Shown piece after piece: positions 15,789 through 24,817 of a stretch of DNA of 64,000 nt. The DNA is from Paenibacillus sp. FSL R10-2782 (GTDB lineage Bacteria; Bacillota; Bacilli; Paenibacillales; Paenibacillaceae). The notes beneath the pieces are model-generated. The model did not search any database, was not told the DNA's origin, and worked only from the letters and a program-made list of their open reading frames with translations. A program made the position numbers and the translations under genes. Where the stretch lies: positions 983,001 to 1,047,000 of the forward strand of contig NZ_CP151951.1 of NCBI RefSeq assembly GCF_038592985.1, given 5' to 3'. How positions within the stretch are numbered: the first letter of the stretch is position 1; every line of letters begins with the position of its first letter.

Positions 15789-17042
15789 ATGAAAGCGATC
15801 AGATGGTTCGTAATTGTGGCCGTGATGACCGCCCTGTCCGCCAGCTTGCTGGCGGGCTGTGGCAGCGGACAGAAGCAGGGTGCAGGCGGAAAGGTAGAAA
15901 TTACTTTTGCAGGCTGGGGCTCTACCCCGGAAGAAACCAAACTGTTGGATCAGGTGCTCGCTGACTTTGAACAAAGCCATCCGAATATTAAGGTGAAACA
16001 TGAAGTGATCGCCGATCAGTATATGGATGTGATCAAAACCCGTTTAATTGGCGGCAAAGGCCCGGACGTATTTTATTTGGACGCTATTGAAGCCCCGGGA
16101 CTGATCGAAACTGGGGTTTTAGAACCGCTTAACCATTATGTAACCCCTGATTTTGATATGAATGATTTTGAAAAGCCAATGATTCAGGCATTCCAAAAGA
16201 ACGGAAACATATACGGCTTTCCGAAGGGATATTCGACGCTTGCGCTCTTATACAATAAAAAGATGCTGAAAGAAGCGGGTGTGGAAGTTCCGACAACATG
16301 GGACGAGCTGCGGGCGGCTTCACGTAAATTAACGAAAGGAACCAAGGTGTACGGTTTCGGACAAAATCCGGAGCTTGCGCGCACATTTTTTATTGCCCAA
16401 TCGTTAGGTGGACAGGTGGTTAAGAACGGCAGAGCCAACTTCACCACTCCGGAAGTGCTAAATGCTCTTCAGCCTTATGTGGATCAGCATCTGATCGACA
16501 AGACGGCAGCCCAGCCCAGTGATGTTGGCGCCGGGTGGACCGGCGAGATGCTTGGTCAAGGGAAAGCGGCCATGGTGCTGGAAGGGAACTGGGCGATCCC
16601 ATTCTTGAAAAGCACCTTCCCGAACATTGATTTCGGGACAGCGGAAGTGCCGACGATTCATGGTAAAAAAGGGACAATGGCCTTTACGGTTGGATATGTG
16701 ATGAATGCGGCTTCCACCAAAAAGCAGGCTTCCTGGGAGCTGATCTCCTATTTGACCGGCAAACAGGGGATGAAAACCTGGACGAGCAAAAGATTTGAGC
16801 TTCCGACCCGCAAATCAGTCGCCAAGGAGCTGGGATATGATAAAGACCCGATACTCGGACCGCTCGTTGCAGGTGCCCCTTATGCGACTGTCTGGTCAGA
16901 GGGTTCTACGCTTCCAACGATATTTAATAACTTTAACAACCAATTTGTAAGCGCTTATATCGGGGAAAGGCCGTTGAAGGAGGCGCTTCAGGAGGCACAG
17001 GACCAGGCCAATGGGGAAATTGGATTCCAGCTCTATGACTAA
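15789..17042 (+). CDS. ABC transporter extracellular sugar-binding lipoprotein
   Basis: 417 residues from ATG 15789, with a purine-rich RBS region upstream; it starts 28 bp after the glycosidase stop. Lipoprotein signal ending LLAGC-GSG. The fold is family 1 (MalE/MsmE-like): KVEITFAGWGSTPEETKLLD, a GPDVFYLDAIEAPGLIE hinge strand, YSTLALLYNKKMLKEAGVEV and PTTWDELRAASRKLTKG are the usual signatures. It binds the operon's substrate, presumably an oligosaccharide, outside the cell and hands it to the two permeases. No substrate can be read off the sequence. Confidence 0.9.
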   Translation: MKAIRWFVIVAVMTALSASLLAGCGSGQKQGAGGKVEITFAGWGSTPEETKLLDQVLADFEQSHPNIKVKHEVIADQYMDVIKTRLIGGKGPDVFYLDAIEAPGLIETGVLEPLNHYVTPDFDMNDFEKPMIQAFQKNGNIYGFPKGYSTLALLYNKKMLKEAGVEVPTTWDELRAASRKLTKGTKVYGFGQNPELARTFFIAQSLGGQVVKNGRANFTTPEVLNALQPYVDQHLIDKTAAQPSDVGAGWTGEMLGQGKAAMVLEGNWAIPFLKSTFPNIDFGTAEVPTIHGKKGTMAFTVGYVMNAASTKKQASWELISYLTGKQGMKTWTSKRFELPTRKSVAKELGYDKDPILGPLVAGAPYATVWSEGSTLPTIFNNFNNQFVSAYIGERPLKEALQEAQDQANGEIGFQLYD

Positions 17043-17065
17043 AACAGGAACGGAGGGTACTTATT

Positions 17066-17965
17066 ATGAACCGGGGTGTTTCCAAAAGAGCGTTTAAAGA
17101 GGCGGCTCAAGGGTATTTGTTTCTACTACCGACCTTGTTCGTGCTGCTCTTTTTCATTATTGGACCGATTTTTTACGCCATTTATCTTGCATTTCATAAA
17201 GTGCAACTACTTGGCGTTTCCAGCTCGGAATTTACGGGTATGCGAAATTTCACCCGTATCATGGTGGATAACCGGGCTCATATAGCCATTTGGAATACGG
17301 TGAAATATGTCATTATCGTCGTTCCGATTCAGACTATTCTGTCGATGGTCATGGCCGCCGTTTTGAATGCGGGCCTGAAAGGACAGAAGATATTCCGGGT
17401 CATTTATTTCCTTCCCACATTAACATCATCCGCCGTACTAACGCTCATCTTTATGTGGATGTTCAATCAGAGTGGTCTCATTAATGAACTTTTGAGTGCA
17501 GTAGGGTTGCCAATATATAACTGGCTGGGTGATCCGAGGGTGGCGCTTAATGCCATTATGGGGATGAATATTTGGTCGACGGCTCCCTTTTTTATGGTTA
17601 TTTACTTGGCGGCATTGCAGGATATTCCGAGCTCTTTATACGAGGCCGCCGAATTGGATGGGGCGAACGCTTTCCAAAAATTTTGGAACATTACGATGCC
17701 CAGTTTGAGGCCTGTGACCTCTTTTGTCGTCATTATGGGATTAATCGGAACATTCCAACTGTTCGACCAATCCTATATTTTCTCGGCGGGATCAGGCGGT
17801 CCGAACAACTCGACGCTTACCGTCGTTCTGCTAATCTATCAATATGCCTTTAAAAACCTGGGTACGATGGGGTACGCCGCTGCGCTGGCGATGACCTTGG
17901 CCGTGATCATTTTGCTGGCAACGCTAATCCAACGCAGATTTTCCAAGGAAGAATCTTTGAACTAA
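17066..17965 (+). CDS. ABC sugar transporter permease (MalF/UgpA type)
   Basis: 299 residues, six predicted membrane helices. The cytoplasmic EAA loop is EAAELDGANAFQKFWNITMP, the ATPase-docking motif. The N-terminus FLLPTLFVLLFFIIGPIFYAI and C-terminus match CUT1-family first permeases. RBS about 8 nt before ATG 17066. Pairs with the next gene; no ATPase gene lies in the cluster, so a shared MsmX-type ATPase from elsewhere is implied, as is usual for CUT1 systems in Bacillaceae and Paenibacillaceae. Confidence 0.92.
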   Translation: MNRGVSKRAFKEAAQGYLFLLPTLFVLLFFIIGPIFYAIYLAFHKVQLLGVSSSEFTGMRNFTRIMVDNRAHIAIWNTVKYVIIVVPIQTILSMVMAAVLNAGLKGQKIFRVIYFLPTLTSSAVLTLIFMWMFNQSGLINELLSAVGLPIYNWLGDPRVALNAIMGMNIWSTAPFFMVIYLAALQDIPSSLYEAAELDGANAFQKFWNITMPSLRPVTSFVVIMGLIGTFQLFDQSYIFSAGSGGPNNSTLTVVLLIYQYAFKNLGTMGYAAALAMTLAVIILLATLIQRRFSKEESLN

Positions 17966-17976
17966 GGAGGGGCATC

Positions 17977-18804
17977 ATGAATCGTCGAATAGGCATCGGG
18001 AAAATCATATTGTATTTGATTCTCATCGGTTACGCTGCCGTTACGCTTGTCCCGTTTTTTTGGGCGCTGTCGTCGTCATTCAAACCGTTGGAAGAAATCG
18101 TGAGTGGAAAAATCAGTTTTATTCCCAAGGTGTTTACCTTGGACAATTATAGAATGATATTTATCCAGCAGCCCTTATTCGGTCGCTGGCTGTTGAACAG
18201 CCTGATGATCGGTGTAGCGATTACTGCGCTGAATCTACTGTTTAATTCTATGGCCGGCTATGCGCTTGCCCGCCTGAATTTTCCGGGAAAAAATCTGTTG
18301 TTCATCATCATCCTGGGTGTACTAATGATTCCGGCTCAGGTTACGATGATACCGAATTTCTTGATTCTGAAAGGCTTTGGTTGGCTGGATACGTATCAAG
18401 GAATGATCATTCCCTCCATGATCAGCGCGACGTATATTTTTATGATGCGCCAGTTTTTTGTCAGCTTTCCGAAAGAACTCGAAGAGGCCGCCGAGATTGA
18501 TGGTTTAGGGAGGTTTGGCGCTTTTTTTCGCATCGTTCTTCCGTTGGCTCGTCCAGCATTGGCTGCGCAGATCATCTTTGTGTTCATGGGGTCATGGAAT
18601 GACTTTATGAAGCCGCTGATTGTGATGTCCAGTCCTGAAATGTTTACCTTGCCGCTTGGACTGAATACGTTCAAAGGCCAATATATCAGCTATTGGAATT
18701 ACATTATGGCGGCTTCCATGATATCTACGCTGCCGATCCTTGTTATTTATGCATTCTTTAATCGTTACTTTATTAAGGGAATCACGTTTACGGGCGGCAA
18801 ATAA
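17977..18804 (+). CDS. ABC sugar transporter permease (MalG/UgpE type)
   Basis: 275 residues, six membrane helices, EAA motif EAAEIDGLGRFGAFFRIVLP. Starts 11 bp after the MalF-type gene (AAGGAGG just upstream). Last gene of the LacI-regulated sugar operon; a strong terminator follows within 10 bp. The product is an inner-membrane half of the import channel. Confidence 0.92.
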   Translation: MNRRIGIGKIILYLILIGYAAVTLVPFFWALSSSFKPLEEIVSGKISFIPKVFTLDNYRMIFIQQPLFGRWLLNSLMIGVAITALNLLFNSMAGYALARLNFPGKNLLFIIILGVLMIPAQVTMIPNFLILKGFGWLDTYQGMIIPSMISATYIFMMRQFFVSFPKELEEAAEIDGLGRFGAFFRIVLPLARPALAAQIIFVFMGSWNDFMKPLIVMSSPEMFTLPLGLNTFKGQYISYWNYIMAASMISTLPILVIYAFFNRYFIKGITFTGGK

Positions 18805-18810
18805 CGAAGG

Positions 18811-18852
18811 TAAGGGATATCGAACCCGAACAGGGCAGATATCCCTTTTTTG
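18811..18852 (+). terminator. Intrinsic terminator of the sugar operon
   Basis: AAGGGATATC / GATATCCCTT perfect stem with T6. Confidence 0.9.
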
Positions 18853-18965
18853 ATAATCCAAGAGGTTAGCCAAATCTGCATGAAGAATGGAGATAAGTTA
18901 AGTGCAATCCTGGATTTTGACTGATCAGGTTATGACTATTCACAGTTGGACGTTTGGCTTTTTAT

Positions 18966-20471
18966 TTACGATTTCGTCGTAATTACGATAGTATCTTCTT
19001 TTTGAATCCAATCTACTTTGGCCCCTAGCGTCTCGCTGATCAGCCGGAGCGGAAGATAGCCAATGCCGTTTACAGTGAAGGGAGGATTTGTGAGTTTCAC
19101 AACTTTACCGTTCATCGTTGTCTGCCCGTTTTTAAGATTAATTTGCAGAGAGACGGGATTGGCTCCTGTTTTAGACTGATTAATTTCCGCTATTTTGCTG
19201 TTAAAATCATAAGTGACCTCGGCCCCCAGCTTGTCAAAAACAGAACGAAGGGGAATAAACGCCTGCTCGTTGCGGGTAATGACACCGTTACTTAGGGGGA
19301 CAGGTGTATCATTGAGAAGGACGAGAATCGGCTTTTGTACAGGAACCGGCGTACTGTAGAGAAATTCATAATCCCCTATGCCAAGCTGCGCATGTTTGTT
19401 GACCCCCCAGCCCCATAGGGTGCCGTCTGTTTTTTGCATGATCACATGCCGTAATCCAGCCTGGATGCTTTGAATATTTTTGGCGAGTAATTTAAAAGGG
19501 ACAGTGGACGATAATTTCTCACCTTCCAAGGACGCTTCATATACATTCCCGCCTGTCGTCAGTGCAAGGATAGAGCGTTCAACGATAAAGACGTCTTTAA
19601 CATCCTTTATACCTGTTAACAATACAGGGTTATTTTCGTTGTGATAGGTTGTACTATCCGAGTAACCTGTGACCGTTTCACCCCAGAACCATAACCGTCC
19701 TTGTCGATCAATCGCGAGATTGGAACTCCCATTGGTCTTAATTATTTTGATGTCCGATAAGGCTTGAATCTGCGATGCAGATAAAGCTTCGGAGGGGGTA
19801 GCATTTTTTTCAAATACCTTGGGCCATGTCCATACAGTACCGTCTTTCTTTAAGGCTATGTTTTTGGAGATAGCAGTAGTATCCTTTAATGATGGAACAG
19901 GCTCGAAGCCCTGCAAGGACCTTGTATTTTTCCATACACTTCCGTCCTTCTTCAAGAAGAGCCAGCGTTCCTCATATTGCGGTCTTTCTTCATAGTAACT
20001 ATCCAATTCTGTAACCTCGTCGATGCCGGATAGGGTTTGAAAAGGAGCAAAGTTGCTATCATTCTCGATTCGATCAGCAGATGATACGGTTCCTTCGGCG
20101 CTTAGGGCGAGTACATGATCATTCAAGCTACGCACATCTACGATGTTCTGTAGTCCTTCCAGAGAGTTGAATTTTACGGGTTCAGAAATATTATTTCTTG
20201 GCACATACCAGGCGGAATGATCCTGTAAGGTAAATACCAGATCGCCTTCATGGATTATATTCGAATATGTTCTGACGACGTTTGGCTTATCCTCTACACG
20301 AGTCGGTACGGATTGATTATAGCCCCATAACCACAAGCTCCCATCGGATTGAATCAGACTCCCGGAATCATAGGAGCGAATACGGGACGTCGATTCATCT
20401 TCGGCCGCCCATGCACTGGAACTGAACAATAACAACGCGATCATACTGATTAACAGAGTACGTCTTTTCAT
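18966..20471 (-). CDS. Secreted RCC1-repeat protein with C-terminal stalk (copper amine oxidase N-like) domain
   Basis: 501 residues. Signal peptide (LLISMIALLLFSSSAWA-AED). Residues about 25-395 hold five or six RCC1/BLIP-II-like blades, each marked by a DGxLWxWG unit (for example SDGSLWLWGYN, KDGTVWTWPK, TDGTLWGWGVNKHAQLGIGD), forming a beta-propeller. Residues about 400-500 are two stalk-domain units (AFIPLRSVFDKLGAEVTYD, GYLPLRLISETLGAKVDW), a wall-associated module very common in Paenibacillus. GAGG 7 nt before ATG 20471. The propeller probably binds a protein or glycan ligand outside the cell; no enzymatic site is seen. Monocistronic. Confidence 0.85.
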   Translation of the reverse strand: MKRRTLLISMIALLLFSSSAWAAEDESTSRIRSYDSGSLIQSDGSLWLWGYNQSVPTRVEDKPNVVRTYSNIIHEGDLVFTLQDHSAWYVPRNNISEPVKFNSLEGLQNIVDVRSLNDHVLALSAEGTVSSADRIENDSNFAPFQTLSGIDEVTELDSYYEERPQYEERWLFLKKDGSVWKNTRSLQGFEPVPSLKDTTAISKNIALKKDGTVWTWPKVFEKNATPSEALSASQIQALSDIKIIKTNGSSNLAIDRQGRLWFWGETVTGYSDSTTYHNENNPVLLTGIKDVKDVFIVERSILALTTGGNVYEASLEGEKLSSTVPFKLLAKNIQSIQAGLRHVIMQKTDGTLWGWGVNKHAQLGIGDYEFLYSTPVPVQKPILVLLNDTPVPLSNGVITRNEQAFIPLRSVFDKLGAEVTYDFNSKIAEINQSKTGANPVSLQINLKNGQTTMNGKVVKLTNPPFTVNGIGYLPLRLISETLGAKVDWIQKEDTIVITTKS

Positions 20472-20591
20472 GCGTTTTCCTCATTTCTTCATCAATGTAT
20501 ATAAGGTGAAAATAACGCCTTGGGGAATATCTCTTTATCAATAGACGAAGAATATATAGAAAAGTTTTCCAAAACACATCTATTCGAATAA

Positions 20592-20645
20592 AATAACCTC
20601 CAGAAACCCACGCTTAGTGTGGATTTGGAGGTTGTTTTTTAGCCC
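20592..20645. terminator. Bidirectional terminator downstream of fchA
   Basis: AACCTCCA / TGGAGGTT stem with an inner CCACGCTTAGTGTGG hairpin. T-rich on both strands (T6 on plus, TTATTTTATT on minus). It serves fchA on the minus strand, whose stop codon lies at its edge. Confidence 0.75.
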
Positions 20646-21274
20646 GTTATTCGGCTGCGTACGATCAATAAGGTTTGCGCTTTGATTTGTCCAATTTCAT
20701 GGATGAGCGCAGCCGTTTTCGCTTCATAGGCGAGTTTGGCATCCAAATCTTTCAGTGAAGCAAGGTTGATTTCAACGGTGAGCAGGGCGGATTGGGCGGC
20801 AGCCTCGAACAGAATCGCGCCTATGCCGAGATCAGAAATGACATTTTTGTTGGACAGTTCCACAATACTGTAGGCACGCTGCATTCCGTCCCGGCATACT
20901 TCCAGTAAACGCATCGGCACCTCAATGGCGGCGATCACCGCGGTCTGTAGGGAATGGGTACGATAGCGTTTTTCTTCGTCTGTTTCTTTGGGCAAGCGCA
21001 ATACGGTCATGTATTGTTCAAAGGATTGAATATCTGCGGTCATCAGTTCCTCACAGCGCGCAGACAGATTTTCCATGCTATGAATCACTTCAGTGATTTG
21101 ACCATGAACATGCGCGTACTTTTCTCCTTGGGTAAGGCTGGCGGTCATGGAGGTCATAGCCGCGCCCAGTGCCGCTGCCAGTGCGGATACACTTCCTCCG
21201 CCGGGAGTAGGTGCTGCACTTCCAGCCTCTCTTAGAAAATGTCCGATGGAATCGCTCCACGACAGTTCACTCAT
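20639..21274 (-). CDS. fchA: Formiminotetrahydrofolate cyclodeaminase / methenyl-THF cyclohydrolase-type FchA
   Basis: 211 residues, an all-helical FTCD_C-domain protein. SAAPTPGGGSVSALAAALGAAM is the family signature; its glycine-rich turn binds the pteridine. Stand-alone FchA converts 5-formimino-THF to 5,10-methenyl-THF and ammonia, or in one-carbon pathways acts as methenyl-THF cyclohydrolase. The ATG overlaps the folD stop by 4 nt, so the two are translationally coupled. No histidine, glycine-reductase or purine-fermentation genes are present, so the one-carbon role with folD is preferred. Expression is set by the ZTP riboswitch ahead of folD. Confidence 0.87.
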   Translation of the reverse strand: MSELSWSDSIGHFLREAGSAAPTPGGGSVSALAAALGAAMTSMTASLTQGEKYAHVHGQITEVIHSMENLSARCEELMTADIQSFEQYMTVLRLPKETDEEKRYRTHSLQTAVIAAIEVPMRLLEVCRDGMQRAYSIVELSNKNVISDLGIGAILFEAAAQSALLTVEINLASLKDLDAKLAYEAKTAALIHEIGQIKAQTLLIVRSRITG

Positions 21275-22137
21275 GAATAGGCCACCTCTCTGGAGTATTG
21301 TTGCAGATCTATTGCTTTGAGCAGATTCTTGTACAAAATCGCAGTTGTTAATGTGCCGACACCGCCGGGAACCGGAGAAATGGCATGTACCTTTTCCCCA
21401 ACGTCTAAAGCAGCATCCCCCACTATTGTTCCCTCCAGCGTCTCGTTAATTCCCGCATCTACCAAAATCAAACCGGGATGAACCATATCCTGTGTAATCA
21501 CATCAGGGCAACCGACTGCAACGAAGGCAATGTCTGCATGGCTCAAATGCTCCGCAATATCACGTGTGCCTGCATGACAGGCGGTAACGGTGGCATTTTC
21601 TCTTTGCAGCATGTGAAAAAGGGGAAGTCCCACCGTCTGTCCTATGCCGACAAGGGTGACATTTTTGCCTGCCAATGTGTGACCGTAATGTTTGAGCAGC
21701 TCAATGCAGGCTTGAGGCGTAGCGGGATACAATCCGCTTTCACCTGTAACGGTAGCCAGCTTGTTGCCTGGGGTAATTCCATCAATATCCTTGTACGGGG
21801 CGATGGATTGTTTAATCGCTGAGGCGGATAGATGCTGGGGAAGAGGCAATTCCAGCATAATACCATGAACATGAGAGGCTTCGTTCAGGCTGCCGATCAG
21901 GTGAAGGAGTTCAGCTTCGCTTACATGGCGGTCAAAGGTATGAAGATGAAAGGAGATGCCCAGCTTCTCCGCTATTTTTTGCTTGGTCCGGGCGTAGTAG
22001 GCAGAGGCCGGATCACCTTCTACCAACAGTGTTGCCAAATGAGGGCGATGCCCTTGCTGTTTCATTTGTTCTACTTTGTTACGGATCGATGCATACACTT
22101 GCTCAGCTGCTTCTTTGGATTTCATAATGATAGCCAT
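21271..22137 (-). CDS. folD: FolD-family methylenetetrahydrofolate dehydrogenase/methenyl-THF cyclohydrolase (divergent)
   Basis: 288 residues. YYARTKQKIAEKLGI supplies the Tyr/Lys catalytic pair, LPLPQHL the substrate loop, and PVPGGVG the C-terminal cofactor loop. The usual FolD motifs are altered: the dinucleotide motif normally GRSxxVGxP reads GIGQTVGLP, DGFHPxN reads DGITPGN, and GVGPMT reads GVGTLT. This marks it as a divergent paralogue, possibly with different coenzyme preference. It interconverts 5,10-methylene-, methenyl- and formyl-THF, feeding purine synthesis. RBS AGGAGG 8 nt upstream. A ZTP riboswitch lies about 65-195 nt upstream, matching regulation by the AICAR-derived alarmone when formyl-THF is short. 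Confidence 0.88.
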   Translation of the reverse strand: MAIIMKSKEAAEQVYASIRNKVEQMKQQGHRPHLATLLVEGDPASAYYARTKQKIAEKLGISFHLHTFDRHVSEAELLHLIGSLNEASHVHGIMLELPLPQHLSASAIKQSIAPYKDIDGITPGNKLATVTGESGLYPATPQACIELLKHYGHTLAGKNVTLVGIGQTVGLPLFHMLQRENATVTACHAGTRDIAEHLSHADIAFVAVGCPDVITQDMVHPGLILVDAGINETLEGTIVGDAALDVGEKVHAISPVPGGVGTLTTAILYKNLLKAIDLQQYSREVAYS

Positions 22138-22202
22138 AGTCTGAACCTCCTCTGAATTTATCGCATGATGGAATCAACAGGGTGTTTATGGTCTTGTAAA
22201 AC

Positions 22203-22332
22203 GAAAAAAAGTATTTGCACAAGGTCGTCACGACAGACGAATCCTCTGCAAATACTTCTCCCAGGCGAACGGCACGCTTTCATTGTATGCTCCCTCGTGG
22301 TTGATTCCACTGACTTCGCCAGTCACATACAG
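22203..22332 (-). ncRNA. ZTP (pfl) riboswitch with terminator, upstream of folD-fchA
   Basis: Read on the minus strand, the aptamer occupies about 22332-22257: GACTGGCGAAGTC, GTGGAATCAACCACGAGGGA, then a variable stem, then GCCGTTCGCCTGGG. These are the conserved pfl/ZTP elements (CUGGCG, GUGGAA..AACCAC.GGGG and CGCCUGGG). The expression platform (about 22258-22203) is an intrinsic terminator, AAGTATTTGCA pairing with TGCAAATACTT and then T7. ZTP/ZMP binding is known to favour read-through, turning on folate one-carbon genes. Confidence 0.93.
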
Positions 22333-22415
22333 CGTTATTTATCTTATATTTTAACAAATAATCTTCCGAAAAGAAACCCGTGAACATTTGGCAAAGAGGT
22401 CATGTTATTTGCCTA

Positions 22416-22482
22416 TATGACAAATGTCATATTCCTGAACTGACGTTTATGACTACATCGAACACAGGTATCCCCTTATACT
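22416..22482 (+). promoter_or_regulatory. DesR-type operator and promoter of the desaturase gene
   Basis: TATGACA-AA-TGTCATA (22416-22431) is a perfect inverted repeat closely resembling the DesR site of the B. subtilis des promoter. A second, degenerate copy (CTGACGTTTATGAC, about 22440-22453) follows, as in the tandem sites bound by phospho-DesR. -10 TATACT is at 22477-22482 with only TACATC in the -35 position, a weak -35 typical of an activator-dependent promoter. Confidence 0.75.
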
Positions 22483-22555
22483 GAGGTTAGACCAACATGT
22501 ACGCCTGACGAGATCAAGGTATGGGCGTCATTTTAAAGGAGGATCAACATTAAGT

Positions 22556-23611
22556 ATGACACAACTCCCATTAGCCCAATTGAAAAAAAATATGGCTCCC
22601 TACGAGAAAATAAACACAAAATCCAGCGTTCTGCAACTCATTAACACTCTGGGTCCACTGATCCTGCTATGGTATGCCGCCTATCTCAGTCTGTCGGTAT
22701 CGTATTGGCTGACCCTTCCGATTACGATTATTGCTTCCGGGTTTGTCGTACGGACGTTTATCATTTTTCATGATTGCGGTCATCAATCGTTCTTCAAAAG
22801 TCGCAAGCTGAATGGCATTGTGGGCACGATTACAGGTATTATTACGCTTTGTCCGTATGATCAATGGAAAAATAGCCACGCGATCCATCATGCAACCAGC
22901 AGTAATCTGGACAAACGAGGCACAGGTGATATGTGGGTGCTTACGGTGGAAGAATATGCAGAAGCTTCTGTATGGACACGGCTGGCTTATCGGATATACC
23001 GGAATCCATGGGTTATGTTCGTACTCGGTCCGATCTACACTTTTTTGATTTCCTATCGCTTTAATACAAAAACGGCGAAACGTAAGGAAAGAATAAATAC
23101 GCATGTAACGAATATATCTCTAGTTATCTTGTACGCACTGTTGTGCTGGGCCATCGGCTGGCAAGCTTTTGTTTTGGTACAGGCACCTATCTTTTTTGTA
23201 TCGGGTGCGCTCGGTATCTGGTTGTTCTATGTACAGCATCAGTTTGAGGATTCGTATTTTGAGCATGATGAAGACTGGAGCTATATTAACGCAGCCGTAG
23301 AAGGCAGCTCTTACTATAAGCTTCCTAAGGTATTACAATGGATTACGGGCAATATCGGCTTCCATCACGTTCATCACTTGAGCCCGAAGGTACCAAATTA
23401 CAATTTGGAGAAGGCACATGAAGCGACACCGTTGCTGCAAAAAGCGACCACCATCACAGTGAGTAGCAGTCTGCAATCCCTGAAGTTTCGTCTTTGGGAT
23501 GAAAGCACGAAAACCTTTTTGACCTTTAAACAGGTGAAGCCGTTGCTCAGCAAACGTGTTGCTGTTACGAAACCCGTCCCCACACCTGTTGTGAGTACGG
23601 AAAGAAAATAA
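22556..23611 (+). CDS. des: Acyl-lipid fatty acid desaturase (Des)
   Basis: 351 residues, membrane-bound di-iron desaturase with about four to six membrane helices. All three histidine boxes are present: HDCGH (residues about 72-76), HAIHH (about 104-108) and HHVHH (about 266-270). It inserts a cis double bond in membrane phospholipid acyl chains at low temperature. Directly followed by a DesK-like kinase and DesR-like regulator, and preceded by a DesR-like operator, reproducing the B. subtilis des-desK-desR pathway. The start codon follows GGAGG. Confidence 0.93.
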   Translation: MTQLPLAQLKKNMAPYEKINTKSSVLQLINTLGPLILLWYAAYLSLSVSYWLTLPITIIASGFVVRTFIIFHDCGHQSFFKSRKLNGIVGTITGIITLCPYDQWKNSHAIHHATSSNLDKRGTGDMWVLTVEEYAEASVWTRLAYRIYRNPWVMFVLGPIYTFLISYRFNTKTAKRKERINTHVTNISLVILYALLCWAIGWQAFVLVQAPIFFVSGALGIWLFYVQHQFEDSYFEHDEDWSYINAAVEGSSYYKLPKVLQWITGNIGFHHVHHLSPKVPNYNLEKAHEATPLLQKATTITVSSSLQSLKFRLWDESTKTFLTFKQVKPLLSKRVAVTKPVPTPVVSTERK

Positions 23612-23683
23612 CTTTGTACGAAACACGGTATGATAAGATAAGGGATATAAGCTAAATAAGTGAAATGATAAAGGGTGGGCAGG

Positions 23684-24817
23684 ATGCAAAAATGGTATCA
23701 GATTTTTCAAAGAAATACGGGACTTAACCCGTATGTATGGGTTGTCTTTTATATCCTGCCCTTCTATTATTTTAGCTCCTCATCTACAAGCCATATTGTG
23801 CTGGGTACCATCATTATTTTAGTGTTTTTTGCTTGTTATGTACTGGCTTTTGTCTCTCGGGGGTGGCTGATCTACTTCTGGACGAGTGTACAAATTGCGA
23901 TATCCATTACCATGACGTTGCTATTCAGCTATATGTATTTCTCGATATTTATCGCTTTTCTGATCGGTAATATCAAAAGCAAGGCCGCATTCACTACACT
24001 GTATATTGTTCTGATGGTCTGTACCATTGGATTGATCAATTACGGCTTCGTAGCCCAAGATCCTGTTTTTATTAAGCAGCTTCCTTTTATTCTGCTGAAT
24101 CTGCTTGGTGTAATCTTGATTCCGATAACCACTTTTAACCGAAATAAAAGTGATCGGCTTCAAGTGCAATTGGAGGATGCCAATAAGAAAATATCGGAAT
24201 TGATTAAGCTGGAGGAGCGGCAAAGAATTGCGCGCGACCTGCATGATACTCTCGGTCAAAAGCTGTCACTCATCGGGCTGAAAAGTGATTTGGCTGGCAA
24301 GCTGATGGATCAGTACCCGGAGCGGGCTCACGCTGAAATTAACGATGTTCGTCTTACGGCGAGAAGTGCGTTAAAAGAAGTGCGGGAAATGGTCACACAG
24401 ATGCGAGGTATGCGATTAGAGGATGAATTACTGCGTATTCGGCAGATTTTAAAGGCAGCTCACATTGAATTCACCTTGGAGGGCGATCCGAAGCTGGAGC
24501 ATACGTCTTTAATGAACGAGAATGTGCTTAGTATGTGTATGAAAGAGGCGGTGACCAATGTGGTGAAGCACAGTGGCGCTACAGCCTGCTCCATTACCAT
24601 TGAGCCCTCTCGTAAGGAGCTGACCCTTCGGATTCAGGACAATGGAGTCGGCGTTACGGGAGAAAGTGCAGCCTTTCGGGGGAATGGTTTGCAAGGGATG
24701 AAGGAAAGGCTCGAATTTGTGAACGGCTGTATGGAACTGCGTTCAGATCAGGGAACGGCCCTGATCATAAAAGTGCCGAATATCACTGAAAAGCCAAATG
24801 AGGAGGTGGGGCCATGA
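23684..24817 (+). CDS. desK: DesK-like membrane thermosensor histidine kinase
   Basis: 377 residues from ATG 23684 (GGGTGGG upstream; an in-frame GTG at 23675 is an alternative). About five membrane helices fill residues 15-150, then a coiled linker (RLQVQLEDANKKISELIKLE), then a HisKA_3 domain with phospho-acceptor His187 in ARDLHDTLGQKLSLIGLKSD, matching DesK His188. The HATPase motif is NVVKHSGA...DNGVG...GNGLQGMKERLEFV. In B. subtilis DesK senses membrane thickness and order; in the cold it phosphorylates DesR, which induces des. The same role is inferred here from synteny and size. Confidence 0.9.
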   Translation: MQKWYQIFQRNTGLNPYVWVVFYILPFYYFSSSSTSHIVLGTIIILVFFACYVLAFVSRGWLIYFWTSVQIAISITMTLLFSYMYFSIFIAFLIGNIKSKAAFTTLYIVLMVCTIGLINYGFVAQDPVFIKQLPFILLNLLGVILIPITTFNRNKSDRLQVQLEDANKKISELIKLEERQRIARDLHDTLGQKLSLIGLKSDLAGKLMDQYPERAHAEINDVRLTARSALKEVREMVTQMRGMRLEDELLRIRQILKAAHIEFTLEGDPKLEHTSLMNENVLSMCMKEAVTNVVKHSGATACSITIEPSRKELTLRIQDNGVGVTGESAAFRGNGLQGMKERLEFVNGCMELRSDQGTALIIKVPNITEKPNEEVGP

